From G965262015 sp965262015 (GTDB lineage Bacteria; Spirochaetota; Leptospiria; Turneriellales; CBDBES01): 64,000 nt of DNA. Of the stretch, positions 28,376 through 36,870 are shown one piece after another (position 1 is the first letter of the stretch; every line of letters begins with the position of its first letter). Position numbers and translations under genes: made by a program. The stretch is taken from contig OZ253494.1 in NCBI GenBank assembly GCA_965262015.1, positions 1,116,001-1,180,000 of the forward strand, written 5' to 3'. The notes beneath the pieces were generated by a model. That model worked only from the letters and a program-made list of their open reading frames with translations, was not told the origin of the DNA and did no database searches.

Positions 28376-28735
28376 TTAAGGAAGTACCCTATCTAATGCC
28401 TTCCTTAGGGCATCTTCTTCAAACGGTTTTGTAACAAAATCTTTAGCGCCAATATCCAGTGCTTCAATGATTAGTTGTTTTTGCCCAACAGCACTTACCA
28501 TGATTACTTTTATTTCTTTGTCTTCTTGTAAGAGTAGTTTTAATGTTTCAATGCCATCCATTTTAGGCATGGAAATGTCTAACGTAACTAGTTCTGGCTT
28601 TATTTTACTACACACCGCAACTCCATCATGACCATCACTAGCTTCCCCTACAATTTGATGTCCATCTTCTTCCATAATATTTTTGATATGTAATCTTGCA
28701 ATAAACGCATCATCAATGATTACTACTCGACTCAT
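28376..28735 (-). CDS. cheY: CheY-like single-domain response regulator
   Basis: This 119-residue receiver domain contains the acidic pair Asp8/Asp9, the phospho-acceptor Asp53 (LVTLDISMPKMDG), Ser81 and Lys103 (VTKPFEE). All residues needed for phosphorylation are present, and there is no output domain. It overlaps the end of the cheX gene by 4 bases (ATGA), and both follow the Amt-histidine kinase gene, so this is the terminal gene of a dedicated signalling operon. A motility or intracellular output is not decided by sequence. Confidence 0.9.
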   Translation of the reverse strand: MSRVVIIDDAFIARLHIKNIMEEDGHQIVGEASDGHDGVAVCSKIKPELVTLDISMPKMDGIETLKLLLQEDKEIKVIMVSAVGQKQLIIEALDIGAKDFVTKPFEEDALRKALDRVLP

Positions 28736-29229
28736 ATTGGTTTTATCCCTTGAAATGCTATATTAATTTCTAAAGATCCCACAGTTGAATCTAGTACAAT
28801 AAATACAGTAGGTACTTTTAAAAAATCTACTTTCGCTATTTCAGTATCTATGATTACAATAGGCGGGTTTATACTTATCTTATCATGGTTGCCAGCCAGT
28901 ACAATACTAGCCTTCCCTGATATCATGTTTGCTACTTCTCCTAAAATATCTTTTACCAGTTTATTCCGTTCTGCTGGTAGCATATTAGGGAACATTTTTC
29001 TTGCAAAGCCTTCTGCCACTCCTTTACTCATTGAGTATACGACCTGCCCGTTGAAAGACTTACTTACAAATTCAATGACAATAGAAAAGGAGAAGCTAGG
29101 TTGACTAGAATGCTTCATATGAACCAGCCGTTTCTTTAGCTCTGTTTTCAACTCGCTTTCAAAAATACTAATGGCACTCTTAACAAAAGTGAGTGAATAA
29201 TCTTGTTTCCCCATCATTTTATCAGCCAT
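28732..29229 (-). CDS. cheX: CheX-type chemotaxis phosphatase
   Basis: This 165-residue protein belongs to the CheC/CheX/FliY phosphatase fold. The signature helix reads D-I-L-G-E-V-A-N-M-I-S-G, supplying the Glu and Asn that contact phospho-CheY. CheX dephosphorylates CheY-P and is the usual CheY phosphatase in spirochaetes. It lies 16 bases after the kinase gene and overlaps cheY by 4 bases, so kinase, phosphatase and regulator are made together. The start ATG 29229 follows AAGGGGG at about 11 bases. Confidence 0.88.
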   Translation of the reverse strand: MADKMMGKQDYSLTFVKSAISIFESELKTELKKRLVHMKHSSQPSFSFSIVIEFVSKSFNGQVVYSMSKGVAEGFARKMFPNMLPAERNKLVKDILGEVANMISGKASIVLAGNHDKISINPPIVIIDTEIAKVDFLKVPTVFIVLDSTVGSLEINIAFQGIKPI

Positions 29230-29245
29230 TTTAATTAGTGCCCCC

Positions 29246-32047
29246 TTATAAAATATCTGTTTTATGTTTTATTGGTATTTTAAATAATATTACTGTTCCT
29301 TTATTTTGTTTAGTTTTAACCATGATATCACCATCTAATGCTTGAATAGATTTTTTGATATTAGATAGACCAACACCCCTACCTGAAGTATCACTAACGC
29401 TGGATACAGTTGAGACTTCCTCTGTAAATAAAATATTTAATAATTGTGCTTTCGATGCAATTGTACCTGGTTGCATAAGCTCTTTTTCTTGTGCCACCTG
29501 TTGCACCTTATCAAAATTAATACCTCTACCATCATCTATAAATTGGATAATCCAGTAGGGGATATTATCTTCTTTTCGTTCTTCAATGATAATTTGCAAA
29601 TTGCCTTCTTCGCTTTTATCTTGTTTGAGTCTTTCTTCAGGCATCTCAATACCATGGTCTATCATATTTCGAATAAGATGAATAAGCTTTTGTGCCAAAT
29701 CTTCAAAGATATCAATGGGTAATTTTACTTCACCCCCTACAATGGATAGTGGATTAATCTTTTTACCTAATTTAACTGCTAACTTATTTGATATATCAAT
29801 AAAACGATGAAAAATATGCTTAGCTGGTACCCTGCGAATACCTTCAACAATATTAATCAAATGATTATCTTGAGGGTAACTTTTATGAACCGTCTCGGCA
29901 ATTTGGATTACACTAGAAGTTGGAACAGATAAAAAACCACTCTCTTCTACCCATGCATCTCCAAGTTTATCTTTAAAAAATTGTAATTCATCATAAAAGG
30001 TATTTTGTGTTTTTTGAATTAAAGTTTTAAATTTATCTAAATTTAGATGAGAATTTTCACTAAGATCACTTAAAATATTTTCAATTTCAAAGCAAAATTT
30101 ACTTGTTTTGTGAAAACTAAAAAAACCTAAATTAGCTTTTAAATCATGAACGTCAAATAATATAGATTTTAAAAAATGAATATCTGTTTTTTGTATTGTA
30201 TTTATACTAACTACCTGTTGGAATATATGAAATAATTCCTTAGCATCTCGTATTAGATAACTAAAATATTGATTATCTGTTATGGCCTTTATAAGAACAT
30301 CTTGTACTTCTTTTTCTTCAGATAGCTGTATATTCAATTGTTCTTTTTCAGATTCGTCTGTCATGATACACATAATCCTATTATCTTCTATTACCCTATA
30401 TTGGATATGTATATCCTTTACATGACTATCATCATCATCATCACTATGAATCTGAATACTAGAGTCTAGCAGATTAAATAATACATCTGCTTGTATTTTA
30501 TCTTTAAAATATAAATCGAATGAACTTACGAAATCGGCTTTTTTAGGACCACTACTAAAAAGAACTTCAGCTGGGTTTTTACCCTCTAGATTCTCTTGCG
30601 AAAGTATTCTATGGCATTCTTGAGAGTACCCAATCTCTATCTTCATAGAACGATCAAAAGTAAAAAATCCTTGATTAGTTAGTGAAAGAAAGTTTTTTAA
30701 TGCCCTCGTTTTTTCTTGAAGATCTCTTTCTATACGAGCCTTATAAGATTTTGCTAAATGACCAATCTCAGTTATGTATGGTTCTGATTCATTTTCTTCT
30801 AAGTCTTGATTCAAGATACGATAAAAATCATATAGTTCTGTTGATACATTATGTTCACTAACATTAAGACCTAGTTCCTCTTCTTCAGGAGTTACTCTAA
30901 AGCGAATAAAATGATTAAATGTCCTAAAAAATAGATAAGGTATGCCAAAACTCCATATTCCAGCTGTCAAGATACCGACGTTTTGAACCCATAACTGTTC
31001 CACAAAAGATAATGAAGTTCCTAGATTACCACGATTAAACAAAGCCACAGAAAGGGTACCCCATATACCGTTTACTAGATGAACTGGTATTGCGTCTACC
31101 GGATCATCTATTCGCATTCGTTCTAGAAAAACCTTACCTAGCATAGCAAATATACCTGCAAAAATACCTATTATAGCAGCTGAGCGAATATCAACATATT
31201 TGCAGGAAGCTGTAATGGCAACTAATCCAGCCAACATCCCAGTGATCATATCTCTGGGATCAGAACGCTGATATATCATACGTGCTGTTAAGAATGCTGT
31301 CAACAGAGAGAACATACTACAAATATTTGTTGTTAGCAAAATCGAGGGGATATGATCATCAAATGTATAATTTGACCCTCCATTAAAGCCAAACCAACCC
31401 AACCATAAAACAATAGCACCAAATCCAGCCACAGGTAAGTTACTACAGCCCAATTCTTTAACCTTGTTGTCTTGGGTAAATCTACCACTTCTTGGACCAA
31501 CCACCATGATTAGAGCAAGGGAAACCCAACCCCCAATAGAATGAACAACAGTCGAACCTGCAAAATCAATGAAACCTATATTCTCTAACCAACCTTTACC
31601 TGCACCTAAGGCACCACCCCAAACCCAATGACCATAGATAGGATAAATTAGACCTGATACTAACAAAGCTACATAGGAATAAACACGAAAATAGATTCTC
31701 TCAGCTATTGCCCCGGATACAATGGTAACAGCAGTAGCACAGAATGCCGTTTGAAACAGAAAAAATGCAACTTGAGAAGAAGAAAACTTTGTGGTTAGTT
31801 CTGGTTGATAGAAGTAGAATCCTACTCCCAATAACCCTAATAACGAGTTTCCAAACATTAGTCCAAAGCCGAATATCCAATATACAATAATTGACACAGA
31901 TGAATCAAAAATATTTTTTACTGCTACGTTAATACTATTCTTTGAACGAATAGAACCTGTCTCTAATAGAAGAAATCCTCCCTGCATAAAGACAACAAGA
32001 GCAGTACAGATAAGGAGCCAAAGGATGTCTAGATTATTTAATAACAT
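29246..32047 (-). CDS. Ammonium channel (Amt) fused to a CheA-like Hpt/HATPase signalling module
   Basis: This 933-residue protein is a transporter-sensor fusion. Residues 1-380 are an Amt channel with about 11 membrane helices. The conserved Asp161 and the twin histidines His169 (DFAGSTVVHSIGGW) and His323 (DDPVDAIPVHLVNGIWG) are present, so conduction is plausible. After a linker, a PAS-like region spans about residues 455-565. An Hpt-like helix bundle carries the phosphorylatable His634 (H-D-L-K-A-N), and a CheA-type ATPase domain follows: N-box HLIRNMIDHGIE (789-800), DDGRGI (838-843) and GRGVGL (889-894). A CheW-like P5 domain is absent. With cheX and cheY directly behind, it probably signals ammonium or its flux to CheY. 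Confidence 0.88.
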   Translation of the reverse strand: MLLNNLDILWLLICTALVVFMQGGFLLLETGSIRSKNSINVAVKNIFDSSVSIIVYWIFGFGLMFGNSLLGLLGVGFYFYQPELTTKFSSSQVAFFLFQTAFCATAVTIVSGAIAERIYFRVYSYVALLVSGLIYPIYGHWVWGGALGAGKGWLENIGFIDFAGSTVVHSIGGWVSLALIMVVGPRSGRFTQDNKVKELGCSNLPVAGFGAIVLWLGWFGFNGGSNYTFDDHIPSILLTTNICSMFSLLTAFLTARMIYQRSDPRDMITGMLAGLVAITASCKYVDIRSAAIIGIFAGIFAMLGKVFLERMRIDDPVDAIPVHLVNGIWGTLSVALFNRGNLGTSLSFVEQLWVQNVGILTAGIWSFGIPYLFFRTFNHFIRFRVTPEEEELGLNVSEHNVSTELYDFYRILNQDLEENESEPYITEIGHLAKSYKARIERDLQEKTRALKNFLSLTNQGFFTFDRSMKIEIGYSQECHRILSQENLEGKNPAEVLFSSGPKKADFVSSFDLYFKDKIQADVLFNLLDSSIQIHSDDDDDSHVKDIHIQYRVIEDNRIMCIMTDESEKEQLNIQLSEEKEVQDVLIKAITDNQYFSYLIRDAKELFHIFQQVVSINTIQKTDIHFLKSILFDVHDLKANLGFFSFHKTSKFCFEIENILSDLSENSHLNLDKFKTLIQKTQNTFYDELQFFKDKLGDAWVEESGFLSVPTSSVIQIAETVHKSYPQDNHLINIVEGIRRVPAKHIFHRFIDISNKLAVKLGKKINPLSIVGGEVKLPIDIFEDLAQKLIHLIRNMIDHGIEMPEERLKQDKSEEGNLQIIIEERKEDNIPYWIIQFIDDGRGINFDKVQQVAQEKELMQPGTIASKAQLLNILFTEEVSTVSSVSDTSGRGVGLSNIKKSIQALDGDIMVKTKQNKGTVILFKIPIKHKTDIL

Positions 32048-32290
32048 CTATAAAACAGTACTCAGAAAATAAGCTATGTATTACTACACGACACCATGCA
32101 TAATTATAAGACACAATGTGTCTATTTTAATATTATACCGTTGTAATGTGTTAAGATACTTATTATCTAGATTAGCTGTTCTTGATTGCAACTTATAGAA
32201 CTGATACCAGTCTGCAGATGCTGACTCTCCAATCCAGCTTCATACTGACATAAAAAAATAGTTGCTATTTTAGTTAGTATATGTATCCGT
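32048..32290. promoter_or_regulatory. Divergent intergenic region (Amt-kinase operon / spondin lipoprotein)
   Basis: This 243-base AT-rich region lies between divergent genes and must contain both promoters. I find no tRNA, riboswitch fold or strong Shine-Dalgarno sequence for either gene, and no hexamer pair convincing enough to assign. Confidence 0.3.
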
Positions 32291-32296
32291 GTGGAC

Positions 32297-33055
32297 ATGA
32301 GACCTTACAAAAGATTAGTTACGTTGTTGTTTGTCCTATTTACTATTATGACACTCTGTACCCATTGCGGTGCCTCAGAGGCTGATGATACAAATGATAC
32401 AACAGAACCTAGTTGTAAACAAGTAGGTACAGCAAGTCAAGTAACAGGTGATGCGAAATATCGCTTTACTGTTTCTGCAAAATGGAGCGAGAGTACTCAT
32501 CCTGATGCTTATCCGGGAGCTAGTGCCCATTTTACCACATTTGCAGGTGCTGCCCATAATAGTGATTTTGTAGTATTTAAGACCGGAGAACCCCTTTCCA
32601 CTCCAGGCGTGGAAACTTTGGTAGAAGAGGGAAGCATCAATGCTTTTAAAGCAGAAGTGGAAAAGCAGGTAAGCAATAATAAAGTAAAAGAGTTTTTAAA
32701 ATTAGTTGAGTTTAGGGGTGATGATCTAACTAATTCTCAGTGTTTTGAGTTCTGGGCAACTACAGCTTATTCAAACTTTAGCGTAATATCTATGGTAGCC
32801 CCCACTTCTGATTGGTTTATTGGTCTTTCTTCTATCGCTTTAAGAGAAGGAGACACTTGGAAATTTGACACAGAGAAAACGTTTAATGCAAGAGTCTATG
32901 ATGCTGGAACGGAAAAAGATACCAAGCCATTTAATCTAGTGAATGCTGATGAAAATCCTAAATTAGCCGTTTCTCTAGAATCCAGTAAGTTTCAAAGTGG
33001 TGAGTTAACTGTTGGTACTTTCTCTCTTAAGCTTGTTGAAGTAAAAGAAGAATAA
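32297..33055 (+). CDS. Lipoprotein with a spondin_N-type domain
   Basis: The product of about 252 residues has a lipoprotein signal with lipobox L-C-T-H-C (lipidated Cys about residue 24). The body from about residue 40 to 220 matches the spondin N-terminal domain pattern: a core strand followed by WSESTHPDAYPGASAHFTTF, the AAHNSDFVVFKTGEPLSTPG segment, VEEGS, and the diagnostic ISMVAPTSDWFIGLSSIALR. DAGTEKDTKPF closes the domain. Spondin domains occur in animal matrix proteins and in scattered bacterial surface proteins. A surface or periplasmic adhesive role is inferred. I start at ATG 32297; GTG 32291 is the longer alternative. A hairpin follows the gene. Confidence 0.78.
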   Translation: MRPYKRLVTLLFVLFTIMTLCTHCGASEADDTNDTTEPSCKQVGTASQVTGDAKYRFTVSAKWSESTHPDAYPGASAHFTTFAGAAHNSDFVVFKTGEPLSTPGVETLVEEGSINAFKAEVEKQVSNNKVKEFLKLVEFRGDDLTNSQCFEFWATTAYSNFSVISMVAPTSDWFIGLSSIALREGDTWKFDTEKTFNARVYDAGTEKDTKPFNLVNADENPKLAVSLESSKFQSGELTVGTFSLKLVEVKEE

Positions 33056-33101
33056 TCAAAGACCAATGATTCTGTTTTTTACTCACTTCTAATAGTGAGG
33101 A

Positions 33102-33139
33102 TATTCATAAAACCCTTATTTTTAGAGATTTTATGAATA
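33102..33139 (+). terminator. Likely rho-independent terminator after the spondin lipoprotein gene
   Basis: A perfect 11-bp inverted repeat, TATTCATAAAA (33102-33112) and TTTTATGAATA (33129-33139), with a 16-base loop is followed by CTTTTGTTGTG. It lies between the lipoprotein stop and the permease start. The stem is AT-rich, so strength is uncertain. Confidence 0.45.
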
Positions 33140-33161
33140 CTTTTGTTGTGTAATTCCAGAT

Positions 33162-34454
33162 ATGCTGTCTTACATTCTACGTAGATTTTTGTATGCGATC
33201 CCTATTTTATTTGGGGTAAACTTTATTGTTTTTATTTTATTCTTTTTCATTAACACACCCAACGACATGGCTAGATTGCATTTGGGTGAAAAAAATTCAA
33301 CTCCTGAACAAATATCTAGATGGAAATACCAGCATAATTTGCATTTACCTTATTTTATTAATTTTGGTTGGAAACAAATTGCTTTGCTTTCTGCTAAACA
33401 AAAGAGAAATCAATTAAAAATACTGTTGCCTTCAGGTAAATATCGCTTAAAGCTCACTGCTTCACAAAATGTGTTTTTAGCCTGTAAAAAAACTCTCTCA
33501 TTACAATTTACTAATCCTATGGAAGAGGGTCCTCTCTCTAAAACAATATATTTATCAAAGAATAAAACAAATAAAGAATGGTCCTTTGAAGTATTGCCTA
33601 ACACAAATAATCATCTAATAATTGATTTTATGGCACAAATACCAAGTATCTTCCATTATGTAACACTGGAAATCCAAGACTCACTAACATGGTACGAACA
33701 ATTTACACAAACCATATTTTTTAATAAATCTTTGCAAATGATATTCTTTCAATATGGTAAATCAGAAGATGGACAAAGTATACTCTCTAATTTAGCTAAT
33801 CGGCTATGGCCTTCGTTATCAATTACCGTGCCTGCTTTTATTCTGGGCCTGTTCATAAATATTATGTTGGGCATGTTACTTGCATTATACCATAAAAGTT
33901 TAATGGACGAAATCATTATGCTATGTATGATTATAAGTATGTCTATTTCCATCTTATTTTATATTATTTTTCTTCAGTTTGTTTTTAGTACATGGCTTAA
34001 TTGGTTTCCTATTTCTGGTTTTTTATTTGATTTTAATGTTTTGCGTTTTGTTTCTCTACCCATCATAATTGCCATTATAGGTAGTTTAGGGGGGAATGTG
34101 CGATTTTACAAAACAATTTTCTTAGAAGAAATTAATAAAGACTATATTACCACTGCAAAATCTAAGGGGCTCCCTCCTCATCGTATTTGGTTTGTACACC
34201 TCTTAAAAAATGCGATGTTACCTATACTAACAAGCGTAGTTGTACAAATTCCATTTCTTTTCATGGGGAGTCTGGTACTCGAGTCTTTTTTTTCTATTCC
34301 GGGGCTGGGCTCATATTTAATTGAGGCAATTTATAGACAAGATTTTACTATTGTACAAAGTATGGTTTCTATTGGATCATTCTTATATATTATTGGGCTT
34401 TTATTAACTGATATAAGTTATAGTATTGTAGACCCACGAGTAAAATTTAGTTAA
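33162..34454 (+). CDS. OppB/DppB-type ABC transporter permease, without adjacent partners
   Basis: This 430-residue inner-membrane permease starts with the OppB signature (MLSYILRRFLYAIPILFGVNFIVF). It ends with the binding-protein-dependent transport core: helices after about residue 225, and the cytoplasmic EAA-type loop YITTAKSKGLPPHRIWFVHL that docks the ATPase. FSIPGLGSYLIEAIYRQDF follows. The first extracytoplasmic loop is long (about 150-160 residues, rich in Lys/Asn/Thr) compared with ordinary OppB. No OppC, ATPase or substrate-binding gene is next to it, so partners must be elsewhere. The substrate is unknown; peptides or nickel are family precedents. Confidence 0.82.
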   Translation: MLSYILRRFLYAIPILFGVNFIVFILFFFINTPNDMARLHLGEKNSTPEQISRWKYQHNLHLPYFINFGWKQIALLSAKQKRNQLKILLPSGKYRLKLTASQNVFLACKKTLSLQFTNPMEEGPLSKTIYLSKNKTNKEWSFEVLPNTNNHLIIDFMAQIPSIFHYVTLEIQDSLTWYEQFTQTIFFNKSLQMIFFQYGKSEDGQSILSNLANRLWPSLSITVPAFILGLFINIMLGMLLALYHKSLMDEIIMLCMIISMSISILFYIIFLQFVFSTWLNWFPISGFLFDFNVLRFVSLPIIIAIIGSLGGNVRFYKTIFLEEINKDYITTAKSKGLPPHRIWFVHLLKNAMLPILTSVVVQIPFLFMGSLVLESFFSIPGLGSYLIEAIYRQDFTIVQSMVSIGSFLYIIGLLLTDISYSIVDPRVKFS

Positions 34455-34480
34455 AAGTAAATCTAAGCAATATTTTTTTA

Positions 34481-35695
34481 TTAAGATAGTGATTTTGCAT
34501 GATAGGTGTCTACAATACCAGCACCTACAGAATCTCCCCATACGTTAACTGTTGTTCGGCAACGGTCTAAAAACCAATCAACCACCAATATCATACTAAT
34601 TCCTTCTATTGGTAGCTGTACCGCATTTAATACCATTACTAACATAATAATACCAGCCTCGGGAATGCCTGCCGCCCCAATTGCCGCCAAGGTAGCTGTT
34701 AAAAAAATTAATATTTGGCTACCCATGTTTAAATCTATATTGTAAGCTTGTGCAATAAATAACGCCGCCATTGCCTCATATAAAGCTGTTCCATCCATAT
34801 TAATGGTTGCCCCCAAAGGTATCACCGTATGGCTTACACTAGGTGATACAGAGTTTTTTGTCTGTACACAATTTAGTGTAACCGGTATCGTTGCAAAGCT
34901 AGAAGACGTAGCAAATGCAGTACCAAGTGCTGTTATCATATTTTTAAGGTATCCAATGGCTTTTTGGTGGCAGAATAAGGCAAGCAGAGCAAAAATTAAA
35001 ACACTGTGTATGCCCAGACCCAAGGTTACTGCAAAAACAAATCGGCCCAATTGAGAGAATACCTGCCATATTTGCTCGTGGCTACCCATAGAACCTATAC
35101 GTACAGCAAGTAAAGAGAAAATACCAATAGGCATTAGCCATATCCCTTTTTGCACAGCACTCATCATAATTGTGTGTAGACTAGTTATCAAGCGTTTGAT
35201 AAGAGATAACCGCTTAGAGTAAATATTAAGCAAAACACCAATCGTAATGGAATAGTATATACTTAGTAAGGTAGGAGAAAATAAACTTTGCATAAGCATG
35301 CTAAGAATACCTTGATCTGGTTTAGACAATTGGGGCACCACCGTATTGGTAACCATAAATCCCTTACCAGGTTGTAATAAATTGACCACCACTAACCCCA
35401 CAAAAACAGCAAGGGAAGTTGTAGTAAAATAGTAGAGTAATGTATTCTTAAAAATATTATTTAATGTTCGTAGATCAGCCAAAGAGGCAATACTATGAAT
35501 TATAGAAATAATGATAAGAGGATGTACTATCCATTTTAATCCAACTAAAAAATTATGACCTGTTCCACGTAAATAAGCAGTATGTGCAGGGTACACATAA
35601 CCCATACTAATGCCTAATACAACAGAAGAAACAATAAGAACAAGTAAGATACTAGTATGATGCTTACTAAATATTTTAGAGAACCACTGGAACAT
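34481..35695 (-). CDS. Dicarboxylate/amino acid:cation symporter (DAACS family)
   Basis: This 404-residue membrane transporter is of the GltP/DctA/glutamate transporter family. Characteristic segments are the serine-rich hairpin TAFATSSSFATIPVTL, the TM7 motif NMDGTALYEA (NMDGT), and the TM8 region IEGISMILVVDWFLDRCRTTVNVWGDSVGAG. It should import glutamate, aspartate or C4-dicarboxylates with Na+ or H+. I start at ATG 35695 because AAGGGAGG lies 4 bases upstream; the frame continues to a TTG at 35713. The gene is convergent with the OppB-like gene. Confidence 0.9.
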   Translation of the reverse strand: MFQWFSKIFSKHHTSILLVLIVSSVVLGISMGYVYPAHTAYLRGTGHNFLVGLKWIVHPLIIISIIHSIASLADLRTLNNIFKNTLLYYFTTTSLAVFVGLVVVNLLQPGKGFMVTNTVVPQLSKPDQGILSMLMQSLFSPTLLSIYYSITIGVLLNIYSKRLSLIKRLITSLHTIMMSAVQKGIWLMPIGIFSLLAVRIGSMGSHEQIWQVFSQLGRFVFAVTLGLGIHSVLIFALLALFCHQKAIGYLKNMITALGTAFATSSSFATIPVTLNCVQTKNSVSPSVSHTVIPLGATINMDGTALYEAMAALFIAQAYNIDLNMGSQILIFLTATLAAIGAAGIPEAGIIMLVMVLNAVQLPIEGISMILVVDWFLDRCRTTVNVWGDSVGAGIVDTYHAKSLS

Positions 35696-35713
35696 ATAGC
35701 CTCCCTTGTTCAA

Positions 35714-36380
35714 TCAGATATACTATGCACATCATATAATACAAGATACCAGAAAACCATGCTAAACGTATAGAAGCCTACATTTGAACCCATATTAATG
35801 GAATTCTCATCACAGATAGGACTACTTTTCAAAGCGTACCTTTACTTTTGTCCCACCTAAATATTTGAGTATCTTGACGATAGTGTTGGTTCAAATATTC
35901 TACCTCAATCTACAATAAAACCCAGTAACCTGGCGTTTACATAGACCATATGGCTTGCATAAATGTAAAATAGATTTTTTGTTGAATATTGCCCTGCTCA
36001 ACCAGCAAGACTATTTATAAAATTAATCGCAGATTTCCTTTCACAAACAGCTATGGCTCTATCTACATTCGTAGTAAGACATCTTGCATACAATCTTACT
36101 CTCTATATCAACCATGAGAAGGACCAATCTTGCTTGAAAAGTCATAGAGCACCACAAACGAAGACCGATAGGAAAAAATAAGGTCGAATTTTTAATCGTT
36201 TGCGATGCAATAACAGTTTATCCCGTTTACTTATCTAAAAGCAATGACTACGCTCTACTTATCGACATAGGTCTATACAACACAAGTAAAAAAAAAAATA
36301 TTAGCTAATTCATAGACATATGTTACATATACTATAACATGATTGATTGTGTTGACAGTTTTTTAGTAAGATAGCTACCC
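35714..36380. other. Gene-free region with degraded coding debris
   Basis: No intact ORF, RNA gene or clear repeat is visible between the symporter gene and the integrase fragment. Short plus-strand segments still look coding-like, for instance VEFLIVCDAITVYPVYL around 36183-36235. They are broken by stops, consistent with decayed transposon sequence. I cannot place them in a family with confidence. Confidence 0.4.
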
Positions 36381-36623
36381 TTCACGGCTGACCCTGTCCA
36401 GCAAGGCAAAGAGAATACCAGGATTGCCTTGGAGAGATTTATTGGGGTTTATGGTAAACTTAAAGTTGTACAAACTGACAATGGTGTGGAATTTATTTAC
36501 AGATATATTTTTTTTCTAAATAGTACTCGAAAAAAGAAAGTTAGGCTATGTGGTTTTGAACAGATATTACAAGAACATAATATCCATCATCATTTGATTA
36601 AACCTTGTACACCTCAATTATAA
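36381..36623 (+). pseudogene. Fragment of a transposase integrase core (rve)
   Basis: The fragment encodes about 80 residues of a DDE integrase core. It contains the second catalytic Asp in V-V-Q-T-D-N-G-V-E-F and continues through FEQILQEHNIHHHLIKPCTPQL. In IS3/IS481-type transposases this is followed by NGxVERSH with the catalytic Glu; here a TAA stop comes exactly before that point. The N-terminus is missing too. It abuts sequence related to the IS remnants at 21.2 and 59.7 kb. Confidence 0.7.
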
Positions 36624-36624
36624 T

Positions 36625-36765
36625 GTTTCTGTTTGTAGATTAGGGATAGTCATTATCTTCCAAGATACCGTTCTATCGCAACATAGCCGTAAGTCTTATT
36701 ACTTAAGAAAAACAACTTATGAACACCTTAAAATGTCTAACTCCAGACTACCTTTTTCATGCACA
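36625..36765 (-). mobile_element. Partial IS remnant (copy B)
   Basis: The segment TAGATTAGGGATAGTCAT through ATCTTCCAAGATACCGTTCT matches the reverse complement of the remnant near 59.7 kb. Its outer part (AACAACTTATGAACACC) matches the right end of the element at 21.2 kb (AACAGCTTATAAACACC). It is only about 140 bases long, is not coding, and probably marks one end of a decayed insertion. Confidence 0.6.
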
Positions 36766-36870
36766 TCCAATAATTTTTATTTACTTTACCTAAAAGCATA
36801 TAAAAACTAACCGTGCCGTGGCGAGGTATTGATATACCAATATATCAAAATTCATCCTTGAGGTAATTTT

